Positions 25,466-34,024 of a DNA stretch of 34,024 bases are shown one piece after another. The translations under genes and the position numbers were made by a program. The stretch is from the NCBI GenBank assembly GCA_025210375.1, contig JAOASB010000039.1, forward strand, positions 1 through 34,024, in the 5' to 3' direction. Every line of letters begins with the position of its first letter. The stretch's first letter is position 1. This stretch comes from Maledivibacter sp. GTDB lineage: Bacteria; Bacillota; Clostridia; Peptostreptococcales; Caminicellaceae. A model generated the notes under the pieces. It was not told the origin of the DNA. It saw nothing but the letters and a program-made list of their open reading frames with translations, and made no database searches.

Positions 25466-26014
25466 TTATTTACCTGCTTTACCTTCTTTACGTCTTACAT
25501 ATTCGCCTTCGTATCTGATACCTTTACCTTTATATGGCTCAGGCTTTCTTAAATCTCTTATTTTAGCAGCATAATTTCCAACTAACTGCTTGTTTATACC
25601 CTTAACAATTATTTCAGTTTGAGATGGTGTTTCTACTGTGATACCCTCTGGGTCTTCCATATCTACTGGATGGGAAAATCCAAGCTGTAAATTAAGAACT
25701 TTACCCTTCTTTTGGGCACGGTATCCAACACCAATTATTTGAAGTTTCTTTTCGTATCCATTTGTAACACCCTCTAACATGTTAGCTATTAAAGCTCTAC
25801 TTAAACCATGTAATGCTCTATGGTCTTTTTTATCAGAAGGTCTTTCTATAGTAATAACATTGTCATTTATATTAACCTTGATATCAGGATTTATTTGCTC
25901 ACTTAACTCTCCTTTAGGGCCCTTTACAACTACTAGATTTTTCTCAGTAACTGTAACCTGTACACCTTGAGGTATCGTGATTGGCTGTTTACCTATCCTT
26001 GACAATTTGCGCAC
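25466..26014 (-). CDS. rplF: 50S ribosomal protein L6
   Basis: The 182-residue L6 shows the expected tandem pair of related domains (about 1-80 and 83-170) and the C-terminal signature [25 protein letters not shown]. It binds near the sarcin-ricin loop. Confidence 0.98.
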   Translation of the reverse strand: MRKLSRIGKQPITIPQGVQVTVTEKNLVVVKGPKGELSEQINPDIKVNINDNVITIERPSDKKDHRALHGLSRALIANMLEGVTNGYEKKLQIIGVGYRAQKKGKVLNLQLGFSHPVDMEDPEGITVETPSQTEIIVKGINKQLVGNYAAKIRDLRKPEPYKGKGIRYEGEYVRRKEGKAGK

Positions 26015-26035
26015 CTCCTATACAGTTCATCTCTT

Positions 26036-26434
26036 TTACCATACGTAACAAATTACTTCGCCACCAACACCTAATTTACGTGCTTCTTTATCAGTTATAA
26101 CACCATTTGATGTTGATATTACAGCTATTCCAAGTCCTCCAAGTACCTTTGGTATTTCATCTCTTTTAGCATAAACTCTTAAGCCCGGCTTTGAGATTTT
26201 CTTAAGTCCTGTAATAACTCTTTCTTTGCTTGATCCGTACTTCATTTGTATTCTTATTAATCCTTGTTTTCCGTCTTCTATCACATCAAAACCTTTGATA
26301 AAACCTTCGTTTAATAATATATTAGCTAAAGATTTTTTAAGATTTGAAGCTGGCACATCTACAGATTCATGTTTTACAAGGTTAGCATTTCTTATACGTG
26401 TTAGCATATCAGCAATAGGATCTGTCATTGTCAT
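26036..26434 (-). CDS. rpsH: 30S ribosomal protein S8
   Basis: The 132-residue S8 begins [18 protein letters not shown] and ends [25 protein letters not shown] places the start at 26434. In other bacteria S8 represses the spc operon by binding mRNA near rplE; no such site was identified here. Confidence 0.98.
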   Translation of the reverse strand: MTMTDPIADMLTRIRNANLVKHESVDVPASNLKKSLANILLNEGFIKGFDVIEDGKQGLIRIQMKYGSSKERVITGLKKISKPGLRVYAKRDEIPKVLGGLGIAVISTSNGVITDKEARKLGVGGEVICYVW

Positions 26435-26457
26435 AATTAATTACCTCCTTTCCCAGT

Positions 26458-26643
26458 TTACCAACTTGCCTTTCTTACTCCAGGAATTTGGCCTTTATAA
26501 GCTAATTCTCTAAAACAAATACGGCATATTCCAAATTTTCTTAAATACGCATGTGGTCTTCCACATATTCTACATCTATTGTATTCTCTTGTAGAGTACT
26601 TTTGTTTTCTTTGTTGTTTTACTTTGAGAGCTGTTTTTGCCAC
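26458..26643 (-). CDS. rpsN: 30S ribosomal protein S14, zinc-binding type
   Basis: The 61-residue short S14 has zinc ligands C24, C27, C40 and C43 (CRICGRP and CRICFRE), the form normally placed between rplE and rpsH in Gram-positives. Confidence 0.98.
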   Translation of the reverse strand: MAKTALKVKQQRKQKYSTREYNRCRICGRPHAYLRKFGICRICFRELAYKGQIPGVRKASW

Positions 26644-26658
26644 TACTTTCCCTCCTTA

Positions 26659-27201
26659 TTATTGTTTACTAAATGGCATTCCCATTAGTTTTAATAATTC
26701 ACGTGCTTCTTCGTCAGTTTTTGAAGTAGTTACAAAGATTATATCCATTCCTCTGATTTTTTCAACGTTATCATAGTTGATCTCAGGGAATATTAGCTGC
26801 TCTTTTACACCTAATGAATAGTTTCCTCTACCATCAAATGAATTAGGGTTAATTCCTCTAAAGTCTCTAACCCTCGGTAGCGCTATACTGATAAATCTAT
26901 CTAAAAATTCGTACATTCTTTCACCTCTAAGTGTTACCTTTGCACCTACAGGCATTCCTTCACGAACTTTAAAGTTTGCAACTGATTTTCTCGCTCTAGT
27001 AATTATTGGCTTTTGACCTGCTATAGTTTCTAGCTCTTTTACAGCTAATTCCAAAGCTTTACGATTATCTTTGCAATCACCAAGTCCCATATTTATAACG
27101 ATCTTTTCAAGTTTTGGAACTTGCATTATACTGCTATATTGAAACTTTTCCATTAACGATTTTTTAACTTCGTTAGTATATTTATCCTTTAGTCTAGTCA
27201 C
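26659..27201 (-). CDS. rplE: 50S ribosomal protein L5
   Basis: The 180-residue 5S rRNA-binding protein contains [15 protein letters not shown] and [20 protein letters not shown]. The start is GTG 27201, positioned after GGGAGGTATACTTT. It lies between rplX and rpsN. Confidence 0.98.
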   Translation of the reverse strand: MTRLKDKYTNEVKKSLMEKFQYSSIMQVPKLEKIVINMGLGDCKDNRKALELAVKELETIAGQKPIITRARKSVANFKVREGMPVGAKVTLRGERMYEFLDRFISIALPRVRDFRGINPNSFDGRGNYSLGVKEQLIFPEINYDNVEKIRGMDIIFVTTSKTDEEARELLKLMGMPFSKQ

Positions 27202-27228
27202 AAAGTATACCTCCCTTCGCTCTGAAGA

Positions 27229-27540
27229 TTAGTCTAAAACTTCTCCAGTTTTAACTGAAACTCTTACTTTTTTACCATCTTCTAGTTTTTTATATTTAAT
27301 TCTTGTTCCACTCTTAGCCTTTGAATCATATATCATAACCTTTGATGCATGAATCGGTGCTTCCATCTCCATAATTCCTGCTTGTTGCATTTTTTGAGTA
27401 GGCTTTTGATGTTTTTTCACCATATTCACTTTCTCAACGATTACTCTTTCAGTCTTCGGGTTTACCCCAAGTACTTTACCAGTTTTACCTTTATCTTTAC
27501 CGCTGATTACTACTACAGTATCTCCTTTTTTTACGTGCAT
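27229..27540 (-). CDS. rplX: 50S ribosomal protein L24
   Basis: The 103-residue L24 has an N-terminal KOW motif ([21 protein letters not shown], about 3-23). It initiates large-subunit assembly at the 5' domain of 23S rRNA. Confidence 0.98.
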   Translation of the reverse strand: MHVKKGDTVVVISGKDKGKTGKVLGVNPKTERVIVEKVNMVKKHQKPTQKMQQAGIMEMEAPIHASKVMIYDSKAKSGTRIKYKKLEDGKKVRVSVKTGEVLD

Positions 27541-27558
27541 TCATTCCACCTCCTAGAC

Positions 27559-27927
27559 CTATAATACTTCAGGAGCTAATGATACTATCTTCATGTATTT
27601 TTTATCTCTTAATTCCCTTGCAACAGGTCCAAATATACGAGTCCCTACAGGAGACTTATCGTCTTTAATAACTACAGCTGCATTTTCATCGAATTTTACA
27701 TAGCTTCCATCATTTCTTCTTAAACCCTGTTTACTTCTAACTATAACAGCCTTAATAACTTCTCCCTTTTTAACAACTCCGCCTGGCGTTGCATTTTTAA
27801 CCGAAGCAACTATTACGTCACCAATATTTCCATATCTTCTACCGGAACCGCCTAGTACTCGGATACATAACAATTCTTTAGCACCTGAGTTATCAGCTAC
27901 CTTCAAACGTGATTCTTGTTGAATCAT
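27559..27927 (-). CDS. rplN: 50S ribosomal protein L14
   Basis: The 122-residue L14 starts [18 protein letters not shown]. An in-frame upstream ATG (27945) overlaps the ribosome binding site GGGAGGTATACAA, so the start is at 27927, matching family length. It ends with [20 protein letters not shown]. Confidence 0.97.
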   Translation of the reverse strand: MIQQESRLKVADNSGAKELLCIRVLGGSGRRYGNIGDVIVASVKNATPGGVVKKGEVIKAVIVRSKQGLRRNDGSYVKFDENAAVVIKDDKSPVGTRIFGPVARELRDKKYMKIVSLAPEVL

Positions 27928-27957
27928 TTGTATACCTCCCTCCATTGCCTACATTGA

Positions 27958-28212
27958 CTACTTGGCACGCTCGATGATTTCAGCAACTCTCCATCTTTTA
28001 TCCTTGCTCAAAGGTCTTGTTTCCATTATTCTAACCTTATCGCCAATCTTGCACTCGTTGTTTTCATCGTGAGCTTTAAATTTCTTAGTTCTTTTAACTG
28101 CTTTTCCATATATAGGATGACGAACGAATTCTTCTACAGCTACAACGGCAGTTTTCTCCATCTTGTCACTTACAATACGTCCTACTCTTACTTTTCTTCT
28201 TCCTCTTTCCAC
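27958..28212 (-). CDS. rpsQ: 30S ribosomal protein S17
   Basis: The 84-residue S17 has the OB-fold signature [33 protein letters not shown] lies just before GTG 28212 ([11 protein letters not shown]). The in-frame ATG at 28230 contains that site and would add residues unlike homologues. Confidence 0.94.
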   Translation of the reverse strand: MERGRRKVRVGRIVSDKMEKTAVVAVEEFVRHPIYGKAVKRTKKFKAHDENNECKIGDKVRIMETRPLSKDKRWRVAEIIERAK

Positions 28213-28233
28213 GATATTACCTCCCTTCATGTA

Positions 28234-28437
28234 CTATAGGTTTATCTCTTTTATTTCTCTTTCTCTTATAATAGTTTTCACACGGGCAATATCCTTCTTA
28301 ACAGTTCTTATTGTTAAAGGGTTTTCTAATTGTCCAGTTGCTAATTGGAATCTTAAGTTGAATAGCTCAGCTTTTAAATCATTAAGCTTTTGCGATAATT
28401 CTTGTGAAGTCATATCACGAAGTTTATTAGCTTTCAT
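28234..28437 (-). CDS. rpmC: 50S ribosomal protein L29
   Basis: The 67-residue two-helix protein reads [20 protein letters not shown]. The start at 28437 gives family length and overlaps the rplP 3' end by 11 nt; an in-frame ATG at 28449 is less well placed. The ribosome binding site lies inside rplP, so translation is probably coupled. Confidence 0.93.
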   Translation of the reverse strand: MKANKLRDMTSQELSQKLNDLKAELFNLRFQLATGQLENPLTIRTVKKDIARVKTIIREREIKEINL

Positions 28438-28870
28438 TTGCTTCACCATCCTTTTCTTGCATTTCCTGACGTGTTACAAACTTACATTTGATTGGAAGTT
28501 TCATTGCTGCAAGTCTCATCGCTTCTCTTGCTAGCTCTTCATCTACGCCAGACATTTCAAACATTACTCTACCAGGTTTAACTACTGCTACCCAGTACTC
28601 TGGAGAACCCTTACCAGCACCCATACGAGTCTCAGCTGGTTTTTGTGTAACTGGTTTATGAGGGAAGATTTTTATCCAAACCTTTCCACCTCTTTTAATA
28701 TGTCTATTGATGGCAATCCTTGCCGCTTCTATTTGATTAGAAGTAATCCATGTTGGTTCAAGGGCCACAAGGCCGTATTCACCATAAGTAACGGTATTAC
28801 CTCTATTAGCTTTACCCTTCATTCTGCCTCTATGAACTCTACGACGTTTCACTCTTTTAGGCATTAACAT
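28427..28870 (-). CDS. rplP: 50S ribosomal protein L16
   Basis: The 147-residue L16 begins [20 protein letters not shown] after GGAGGATATACC. It contains [30 protein letters not shown], which lines the A-site tRNA-binding region. It has a slightly longer acidic C terminus than usual ([10 protein letters not shown]). Confidence 0.97.
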   Translation of the reverse strand: MLMPKRVKRRRVHRGRMKGKANRGNTVTYGEYGLVALEPTWITSNQIEAARIAINRHIKRGGKVWIKIFPHKPVTQKPAETRMGAGKGSPEYWVAVVKPGRVMFEMSGVDEELAREAMRLAAMKLPIKCKFVTRQEMQEKDGEANES

Positions 28871-28900
28871 GGTATATATCCTCCTTTCTTAACAATAGAA

Positions 28901-29668
28901 CTACTTGTTACCTCTATTATCTCTAGATCTATTGTCTCTAGGTCTATTATCTCTTGATCTGTTATCTCTTGATCTATTGTCTCTAGATTTTGGCTTTCTT
29001 CTGCTTCTCTTTTCTTGCTTAGGCTCTTCTACAACCATTCCTGGAAGAATTTCGCCCTTATAAATCCACACCTTAATTCCTATTTTACCATAAGTAGTGT
29101 CGGCTTCAGCAAATCCATAATCTATATCAGCTCTAAGTGTTGATAGCGGAACATTTCCTTCACTGTAGCTTTCAGTTCTAGCCATCTCTGCACCATTTAA
29201 TCTACCAGCAACAGCTACCTTGATTCCTTGGGCTCCAGCCTTCATAGCTCTACCAATAGCTTGCTTCATAGCTCTTCTAAATGCAATTCTTCTTTCTAAA
29301 GCAAAGGCTACACTTTCAGCTACTAATTGAGAATCTATTTCTGGTTTTCTAACCTCTGTAATATCTATATGCACAGATTTAGAACTCATTTTTCTAAGTT
29401 CTTTCTTTAACCCTTCGATATTTTCTCCACCTCTACCTACTACCATACCTGGCTTAGATGTTAAAATATTTATGTTGATTCTATTGGCCGTTCTCTTTAT
29501 AAGAATTCTTGAGATTCCTGAAGTATACAATCTATTTTTAATGTATTTTCTTATCTTAAAGTCTTCCACTAACAGATCTGAATAGTCTTTTTTATTAGCA
29601 AACCACTTTGAATCCCAATCTTTAATTATTCCGACTCTCAATCCGTGTGGACTTACCTTTTGACCCAT
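28901..29668 (-). CDS. rpsC: 30S ribosomal protein S3 with RDNRS-repeat tail
   Basis: This 255-residue S3 is about 35 residues longer than the roughly 218-residue Bacillus protein. The KH domain (about 40-107, [16 protein letters not shown]) and the C-terminal S3 domain (to about 215) are normal and line the mRNA entry channel. The extra tail (about 227-255) consists of five RSRDN-type pentapeptides ending RGNK, encoded by 15-bp repeats. The mixed basic and acidic residues suggest a disordered RNA- or protein-contacting tail. Confidence 0.97.
   Translation of the reverse strand: MGQKVSPHGLRVGIIKDWDSKWFANKKDYSDLLVEDFKIRKYIKNRLYTSGISRILIKRTANRININILTSKPGMVVGRGGENIEGLKKELRKMSSKSVHIDITEVRKPEIDSQLVAESVAFALERRIAFRRAMKQAIGRAMKAGAQGIKVAVAGRLNGAEMARTESYSEGNVPLSTLRADIDYGFAEADTTYGKIGIKVWIYKGEILPGMVVEEPKQEKRSRRKPKSRDNRSRDNRSRDNRPRDNRSRDNRGNK
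28907..28985 (-). repeat. 15-bp tandem repeats encoding the S3 tail
   Basis: About five units of the form TCTATTATCTCTAGA (plus strand) encode RSRDN-type pentapeptides. Units vary at third positions and at one Ser-to-Pro change. The period is a multiple of three, so the copy number can change without a frameshift. Confidence 0.85.
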
Positions 29669-29683
29669 GCATTTTCCCTCCTT

Positions 29684-30019
29684 CTATTCCTTTTCTTTTA
29701 AAACAACTCCTATATGACTAGTTCTTCTTAAAATCGGATTAGCTCTTCCCATTGAACCTGCTTTCCATCTCTTCATAGTAGGTCCTTGATTAGCATATAC
29801 CTCTGAAACGAATAAACTTTCTACATCCATTCCATGATTGTTCTCAGCATTTGCTACTGCTGATTCAATTACTTTTTTAAGTACTGCAGCACCTTTTCTA
29901 GGAGTGAACTTTAATATAGCTATCGCTTCATTAGCGTTCTTTCCTCTTACTAAATCTGCAATTGGTTTCATTTTTCTAGGAGAAATCCTAATATATTTAG
30001 CAATCGCTTTAGCTTCCAC
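29684..30019 (-). CDS. rplV: 50S ribosomal protein L22
   Basis: The 111-residue L22 reads MEAKAIAKYIRISPRKMKP and contains MKRWKAGSMGRANPILRRTSH, the exit-tunnel loop region. The start is GTG 30019 after GGAGGAGGT. The open frame continues upstream to 30109 into rpsS, but the extra 30 residues lack homology and a ribosome binding site. Confidence 0.95.
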   Translation of the reverse strand: MEAKAIAKYIRISPRKMKPIADLVRGKNANEAIAILKFTPRKGAAVLKKVIESAVANAENNHGMDVESLFVSEVYANQGPTMKRWKAGSMGRANPILRRTSHIGVVLKEKE

Positions 30020-30050
30020 TGCATTACCTCCTCCCATAACTTTTCTCAGG

Positions 30051-30329
30051 TTATCTAACCTTGCTTGATTTTTCTCCTGCATGACCTCTAAACGTTCTAG
30101 TAGGAGCAAACTCTCCTAATTTATGTCCGATCATATCCTCAGTAATATATACTGGAACGTGTTTTCTTCCATCATGAACAGCTATCGTGTGTCCAATCAT
30201 TTGTGGAAATATAGTTGATGCTCTTGACCAAGTTTTGATTACTTTCTTGTCTCCCTTGTCATTCATCTCTTCTATTCTTTTTAGAAGCTTAGGTTCCACA
30301 AAAGGTCCCTTTTTCAATGATCTACCCAT
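30051..30329 (-). CDS. rpsS: 30S ribosomal protein S19
   Basis: The 92-residue S19 begins [20 protein letters not shown] and contains [29 protein letters not shown]. It forms part of the small-subunit head with S13. Confidence 0.98.
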   Translation of the reverse strand: MGRSLKKGPFVEPKLLKRIEEMNDKGDKKVIKTWSRASTIFPQMIGHTIAVHDGRKHVPVYITEDMIGHKLGEFAPTRTFRGHAGEKSSKVR

Positions 30330-30407
30330 GTCTTACGCTTCCTCCTTTCATGCACAAAGCAATAAGGTACATAGGGCCAGATAAATATTACGCTATCCTC
30401 TGAGCCC

Positions 30408-31241
30408 CTATTTACTCTTTCTTCTCTTAATAATAAATTTATCTGATTTCTTATTTTTCTTTCTAGTTTTGTATCCGATAGTCGGTTTACCCCAAGGTGT
30501 AACTGGAGACGGTCTACCGATAGGCGCTCTACCTTCACCACCACCGTGGGGATGGTCATTTGGATTCATTACAGAACCTCTTACAGTAGGTCTTATACCC
30601 ATATGTCTCTTTCTTCCAGCTTTACCTATAGTTATATTTTCATGATCTAAGTTTCCAACTTGACCAATTGTCGCTTTACATTCAACTCTAACAAGTCTTA
30701 CCTCACCGGATGGTAATCTAACGTGAGCATAGTTTCCTTCTTTAGCCATAAGCTGAGCTGAAGTTCCAGCTGATCTTACCATTTGTCCACCTTTACCAGG
30801 CTTAAGTTCTATATTATGAATAGTTGTACCAACTGGCATATCCATAAGTCTCATGGCATTACCTACTTTGATATCAGAACCCTTACCTGAAACAATAGTG
30901 TCTCCAACTGATAATTTATTCGGTGAAAGTATATATCTCTTTTCACCATCAGCATAGGTTAGTAACGCTATATTTGCTGATCTATTTGGATCATATTCTA
31001 TGGCTGTAACCTTAGCTGGTATTCCATCTTTATCTCTTTTAAAATCAATTATTCTATATTTGATTTTATAGCCGCCGCCTCTATGACGTACTGTTATTCT
31101 CCCCTGGTTATTTCTTCCTGAATGCTTCTTGAAAGTAACAACAAGTGACTTTTCCGGCTCTTTTTTAGTAACATCATCAAAAGTAGAAACCGTCATTTGT
31201 CTTACACCAGGAGAAGTAGGTCTAAAGCCTTTTACACCCAT
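30408..31241 (-). CDS. rplB: 50S ribosomal protein L2
   Basis: The 277-residue L2, close to the peptidyl-transferase centre, has the conserved [19 protein letters not shown] segment (about 221-239) with the catalytically important histidine region and a basic C terminus. Confidence 0.98.
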   Translation of the reverse strand: MGVKGFRPTSPGVRQMTVSTFDDVTKKEPEKSLVVTFKKHSGRNNQGRITVRHRGGGYKIKYRIIDFKRDKDGIPAKVTAIEYDPNRSANIALLTYADGEKRYILSPNKLSVGDTIVSGKGSDIKVGNAMRLMDMPVGTTIHNIELKPGKGGQMVRSAGTSAQLMAKEGNYAHVRLPSGEVRLVRVECKATIGQVGNLDHENITIGKAGRKRHMGIRPTVRGSVMNPNDHPHGGGEGRAPIGRPSPVTPWGKPTIGYKTRKKNKKSDKFIIKRRKSK

Positions 31242-31275
31242 TTTCTTGCCCTCCTTCTGCCTTTTAAAAATCTAT

Positions 31276-31566
31276 CTACATACCTTCAAAGAATTCGATT
31301 GGTTTACTGTCAGCAGTTAATTTTACGATAGCTTTTTTCCAATCCTTTCTTCTTCCTACAAATCTTCCCATTCTCTTTTCTTTACCTGTAACATTCATGG
31401 TGTTTACTTTTTCAACTTTAACACCGAAGATTTCTTCTATAGCCTTTTTAACTTCGGATTTATTAGCTTTCTTATCAACCTCAAAAGTATATTTTCCTTC
31501 TGTCATATCTTCCATACTTTTTTCAGTAACAAGGGGTTTTATAATGATATCATAAGGTGTTCTCAT
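31276..31566 (-). CDS. rplW: 50S ribosomal protein L23
   Basis: The 96-residue L23, at the tunnel exit and docking site for trigger factor and SRP, begins [17 protein letters not shown]. Its ATG overlaps the rplD stop by 1 nt, so the two are translationally coupled. Confidence 0.98.
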   Translation of the reverse strand: MRTPYDIIIKPLVTEKSMEDMTEGKYTFEVDKKANKSEVKKAIEEIFGVKVEKVNTMNVTGKEKRMGRFVGRRKDWKKAIVKLTADSKPIEFFEGM

Positions 31567-32189
31567 TACGCGTACACCTCCTCTATCTTTTGCGCTGCTT
31601 CTTTTGTAATAACAAAAGTATCATATTTTAATATATCATATACATTTATACTATTAACTAATGTAGTAGCAACTCCTTGAATGTTTCTTGCTGATTTCAC
31701 AACATTGTCATTCTTGTCGCCTAATACTATTAAAGCTTTTTTAGCTGCATTAACATTCTTTAAAATACTTACCATATCCTTAGTCTTAGGAGCATCCATT
31801 GTAAGCTCTTCTAATACTATAATCTCATTATTTTGAACCTTTGAGCTAAGGGCAGACTTCATAGCAAGTCTCTTAACTTTTTTAGGTAACTTGTAGCTAT
31901 AATCCCTTGGTTTCGGTGCAAATGCTACTCCACCACCAACAAAGTGCGGCGCTCTTATACTTCCTTGACGGGCTCTACCTGTTCCCTTTTGTCTATAAGG
32001 CTTTCTACCGCCGCCTCTTACCTCTGATCTAGTTTTTGCCGATTGAGTACCTTGTCTTTGATTAGCAAGATAATTCTTAACAGCTTCGTATAGCACGTGC
32101 TGATTTACTTCTATGCCAAATACGTTATCATTTAATTCGATTTCTCCAACGTGTTGACCGGAAACATTCAAAACATTAACTTTAGGCAC
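31566..32189 (-). CDS. rplD: 50S ribosomal protein L4
   Basis: The 207-residue L4 has the long tunnel loop ([26 protein letters not shown], about 58-83) and the globular C-terminal domain. In enterobacteria L4 represses the S10 operon through its leader; the structured leader before rpsJ here would be the natural target. Confidence 0.98.
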   Translation of the reverse strand: MPKVNVLNVSGQHVGEIELNDNVFGIEVNQHVLYEAVKNYLANQRQGTQSAKTRSEVRGGGRKPYRQKGTGRARQGSIRAPHFVGGGVAFAPKPRDYSYKLPKKVKRLAMKSALSSKVQNNEIIVLEELTMDAPKTKDMVSILKNVNAAKKALIVLGDKNDNVVKSARNIQGVATTLVNSINVYDILKYDTFVITKEAAQKIEEVYA

Positions 32190-32217
32190 TTTACATCCTC
32201 CTCTCCCTAGCTAGAGT

Positions 32218-32850
32218 CTATTTAACGCCCTTTACGGCCTGATTTATTGTAACAATTCCACCTCTTGGTCCTGGTACTGCACCTTTTATTAAAAGTAGAT
32301 TTCTATCAGCATCCACTCTAACTACTTCAAGATTTTGTACAGTAACTTTTTCATTACCCATTCTTCCAGCCATGTTCATTCCTTTAAACACTCTTGCTGG
32401 ATATGATGATGCACCAAGAGAACCTGGTCCTCTATGGTATTTAGAACCATGGGTTTCTGGACCTCTACTTTGATTATGTCTCTTTATAGTACCCTGTGTT
32501 CCTTTACCCTTTGAAGTTCCTGAAATATCAACTTTCATACCTTCTTCGAAGATATCAGCTTTAATTTCTTGTCCCAAGCTATATGCGCTTGCATCTTCAA
32601 CGATAAATTCCTTAACAATTCTTTTAGGCGTAACGCCTGCTTTTTCAAAATGTCCCTTAACCGGCTTATTAACCCTACTTGATTTCTTATCTTCAAAACC
32701 AACTTGGATAGAAGTATAACCATCATTTTCCATAGTTTTGATTTGAGTCACAAGATTTGGGCCAGCCTCTACTACTGTTACAGGTATTACAACTCCTTCT
32801 TCAGTAAAGATTTGAGTCATACCTACTTTTTTACCTATTAACCCTTTCAT
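32218..32850 (-). CDS. rplC: 50S ribosomal protein L3
   Basis: The 210-residue L3 begins [15 protein letters not shown] and carries the central extension ([20 protein letters not shown], about 124-143) that reaches the peptidyl-transferase region. A 100-nt spacer with a GATTACAA/TTGTAATC hairpin (32877-32896) separates it from rpsJ. Confidence 0.98.
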   Translation of the reverse strand: MKGLIGKKVGMTQIFTEEGVVIPVTVVEAGPNLVTQIKTMENDGYTSIQVGFEDKKSSRVNKPVKGHFEKAGVTPKRIVKEFIVEDASAYSLGQEIKADIFEEGMKVDISGTSKGKGTQGTIKRHNQSRGPETHGSKYHRGPGSLGASSYPARVFKGMNMAGRMGNEKVTVQNLEVVRVDADRNLLLIKGAVPGPRGGIVTINQAVKGVK

Positions 32851-32950
32851 TGTTGCACCTCCTATTAATCTTACAGCGGATTACAAGTTTGTAATCGTAC
32901 TAAGACAGGCAGGCTTATGAGTCTATATAAACCTATATCTTAGCTTCACC

Positions 32951-33268
32951 TTAAAGTTTGATTTCAATATCCACTCCAGCTGGCAAGTCTAATCTCATAA
33001 GAGAATCAACTGTTTTTGGAGTAGGGCTTAGAATATCAATTAGTCTTTTATGTGTTCTCATTTCAAACTGTTCTCTAGAATCTTTATATTTATGAACAGC
33101 TCTTAAAATAGTGATAATCTGCTTTTCCGTTGGAAGCGGTACAGGACCAGAAACTTCAGCACCTGTTTTCTTTGCTGTTTCAACTATTTTTACAGCAGAT
33201 TGATCTAACACCTTGTGATCATAAGACTTTAATCTTATTCTAATTTTTTGATTTGCTTTGTTAGCCAT
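32951..33268 (-). CDS. rpsJ: 30S ribosomal protein S10
   Basis: The 105-residue S10, also the NusE partner in antitermination, begins [20 protein letters not shown] and contains [45 protein letters not shown] precedes the ATG. It is the first gene of the superoperon, behind its own promoter and a roughly 200-nt leader. Confidence 0.98.
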   Translation of the reverse strand: MANKANQKIRIRLKSYDHKVLDQSAVKIVETAKKTGAEVSGPVPLPTEKQIITILRAVHKYKDSREQFEMRTHKRLIDILSPTPKTVDSLMRLDLPAGVDIEIKL

Positions 33269-33470
33269 CTTTTTCCCTCCTTTTCATCGCACGTATTAAA
33301 TTTGTACGTACGACTGGAACCAATGTACACTCTCCCGGGTGTTCACATTTTTGTTACAAAAATAAAAGAGAGGTGAGTTCCTCGTCGCCCGATTCAAGAA
33401 CGGACAGTTCTCCGCAGAAATTCCCCCAGCTAAGCTGGCAACCTTCTGCTTCATCGCAGTCCACACATAC
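33269..33470 (-). promoter_or_regulatory. Structured leader of the S10 operon
   Basis: The roughly 200-nt leader folds by eye into a multibranch structure. GCAGAA pairs with TTCTGC enclosing CCAGC-TTA-GCTGG. GGAC pairs with GTCC around it. GTTCTTGAATCGG pairs with CCGATTCAAGAAC-like arms (GTTC...TCG..CGA...GAAC). A GAGG/CCTC stem followed by TCTTTTATTTTTT then resembles a weak terminator. This is GC-richer than the flanks. It is a candidate ribosomal-protein-responsive leader; L4 is the likely ligand by analogy only. Confidence 0.6.
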
Positions 33471-33476
33471 CTTTGT

Positions 33477-33505
33477 ATTATATACTACTTCTTGTTTTTT
33501 TGCAA
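33477..33505 (-). promoter_or_regulatory. Promoter of the S10-spc-alpha superoperon
   Basis: TTGCAA (33500-33505), a 17-nt spacer and a perfect TATAAT (33477-33482) lie on the minus strand. Transcription should start near 33470. Confidence 0.82.
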
Positions 33506-33564
33506 GCCCCAATTCAATTATTCAGAATTTTAACTTTCTTTTGGCTAAAACTCCAATTTTTATA

Positions 33565-33735
33565 GTCTCGAAGCTATAAGTTTTCGTGGTTCCAAGCTCC
33601 AAGTTTTTATGGTTCCAAGCTCCAAGTTCCAGGTTCCAAGTTTTAAGCCCTTCCTGTAGGTTAAGACTTAAAAGCTTTTATCTTGGAACTTGCAACTTGT
33701 AACTTGGAACTCAATCCTCTTGGAACTGTTTAAAG
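33565..33735. repeat. Degenerate repeat array between tuf and rpsJ
   Basis: GGTTCCAAGCTCCAAG occurs exactly at 33588-33603 and 33611-33626 (23-nt period), with degraded units on both sides. Further along, inverted units CTTGGAACTTG, CAACTTGTAACTTGGAAC and CTTGGAAC (about 33682-33727) can pair with them, making a long imperfect hairpin. There is no reading frame. Its nature is unknown. Confidence 0.7.
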
Positions 33736-33738
33736 CAT

Positions 33739-33771
33739 GCAAACCTAGAAGGTTTTATCCTCTAGGTTTGC
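33739..33771 (-). terminator. Probable terminator hairpin of tuf
   Basis: GCAAACCTAGA (33739-33749) and TCTAGGTTTGC (33761-33771) form a perfect 11-bp stem 20 nt after the tuf stop codon. The following T tract is poor, so termination efficiency is uncertain. Confidence 0.6.
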
Positions 33772-33790
33772 AAATTATATTAATTTAAAC

Positions 33791-34024
33791 TATTCTATAA
33801 TTTTAGCAACAGCACCTGCTCCTACTGTTCTACCACCTTCACGAATAGCGAATCTTAAACCTTCTTCGATTGCGATTGGTGTGATTAATTCTACTTCCAT
33901 CTCTATATTGTCTCCAGGCATACACATTTCTGTTCCTTCTGGTAATGTGATTGCTCCTGTTACGTCTGTTGTTCTGAAATAGAACTGTGGTCTATAGTTA
34001 TTGAAGAATGGTGTATGTCTTCCA
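33791..34024 (-). CDS. tuf: Elongation factor Tu (3' part, runs off the window)
   Basis: The last 77 codons of EF-Tu are present, with the C-terminal beta-barrel domain sequence ([34 protein letters not shown]) ending KIIE. The 5' part lies beyond position 34024. Its position upstream of rpsJ fits a str operon (rpsL-rpsG-fusA-tuf) continuing to the right. Confidence 0.98.

Noticed and set aside
29684..30109. 141-residue version of L22 starting inside rpsS
   Set aside because: The extra 30 residues are non-homologous; the ribosome binding site GGAGGAGGT directs GTG 30019.
30314..30559. 81-codon minus-strand frame overlapping the end of rplB
   Set aside because: It is an alternative-frame reading of the L2 coding sequence.

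Overview
The window is a low-GC Gram-positive segment, most likely from an anaerobic, spore-forming, motile member of the Clostridia/Tissierellia. The support is a clostridial ribosomal-protein order, zinc-type S14, S4 and L36, the spore-cortex amidase CwlD, a flagellar-operon-type protein, a chemoreceptor and S-layer homology domains. Genus and species cannot be fixed by reading alone. Almost every gene is on the minus strand, so the gene order below is read from high to low coordinates.

Right part (34024 to 17417): the 3' end of tuf, a 520-bp spacer with a hairpin and a degenerate repeat array, then a strong promoter and a structured leader. The complete S10-spc-alpha superoperon follows: rpsJ, rplC, rplD, rplW, rplB, rpsS, rplV, rpsC, rplP, rpmC, rpsQ, rplN, rplX, rplE, rpsN, rpsH, rplF, rplR, rpsE, rpmD, rplO, secY, adk, map, a KOW protein, infA, rpmJ, rpsM, rpsK, rpsD, rpoA and rplQ. 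A terminator closes it. Several starts were moved to GTG or TTG codons, or to internal ATGs, because the ribosome binding sites decide them.

Middle (17055 to 12546): an accessory cluster sits where rplQ is normally followed directly by the ECF transporter genes. It holds an ER-type SipW signal peptidase, a TasA/CalY-like secreted protein, an S-layer-homology protein and a second SipW-type substrate with a coiled coil and a 30-bp tandem repeat tail. A terminator ends it. The set looks like a cell-surface fibre or biofilm-matrix system anchored through SLH domains.

Left-middle (12508 to 6693): the usual cluster resumes with its own promoter: ecfA1, ecfA2, ecfT, truA, then rplM-rpsI with a strong promoter and a terminator, then cwlD. 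The ecfT-truA spacer carries several strong palindromes.

Left part (6692 to 1): a cluster of DnaA-box-like sites lies between convergent genes. Beyond it are a YvyF-like zinc protein (plus strand), a glutamine-dependent asparagine synthetase, a methyl-accepting chemotaxis protein with a long acidic tail, and a cytoplasmic Cu/Zn superoxide dismutase homologue (plus strand). Last comes a four-tRNA operon (Asn, Leu, fMet, Glu) with a near-consensus promoter. Two related intergenic palindromic elements (1149-1269 and 15351-15513) are present; the first appears to have split the terminator of the superoxide dismutase gene.
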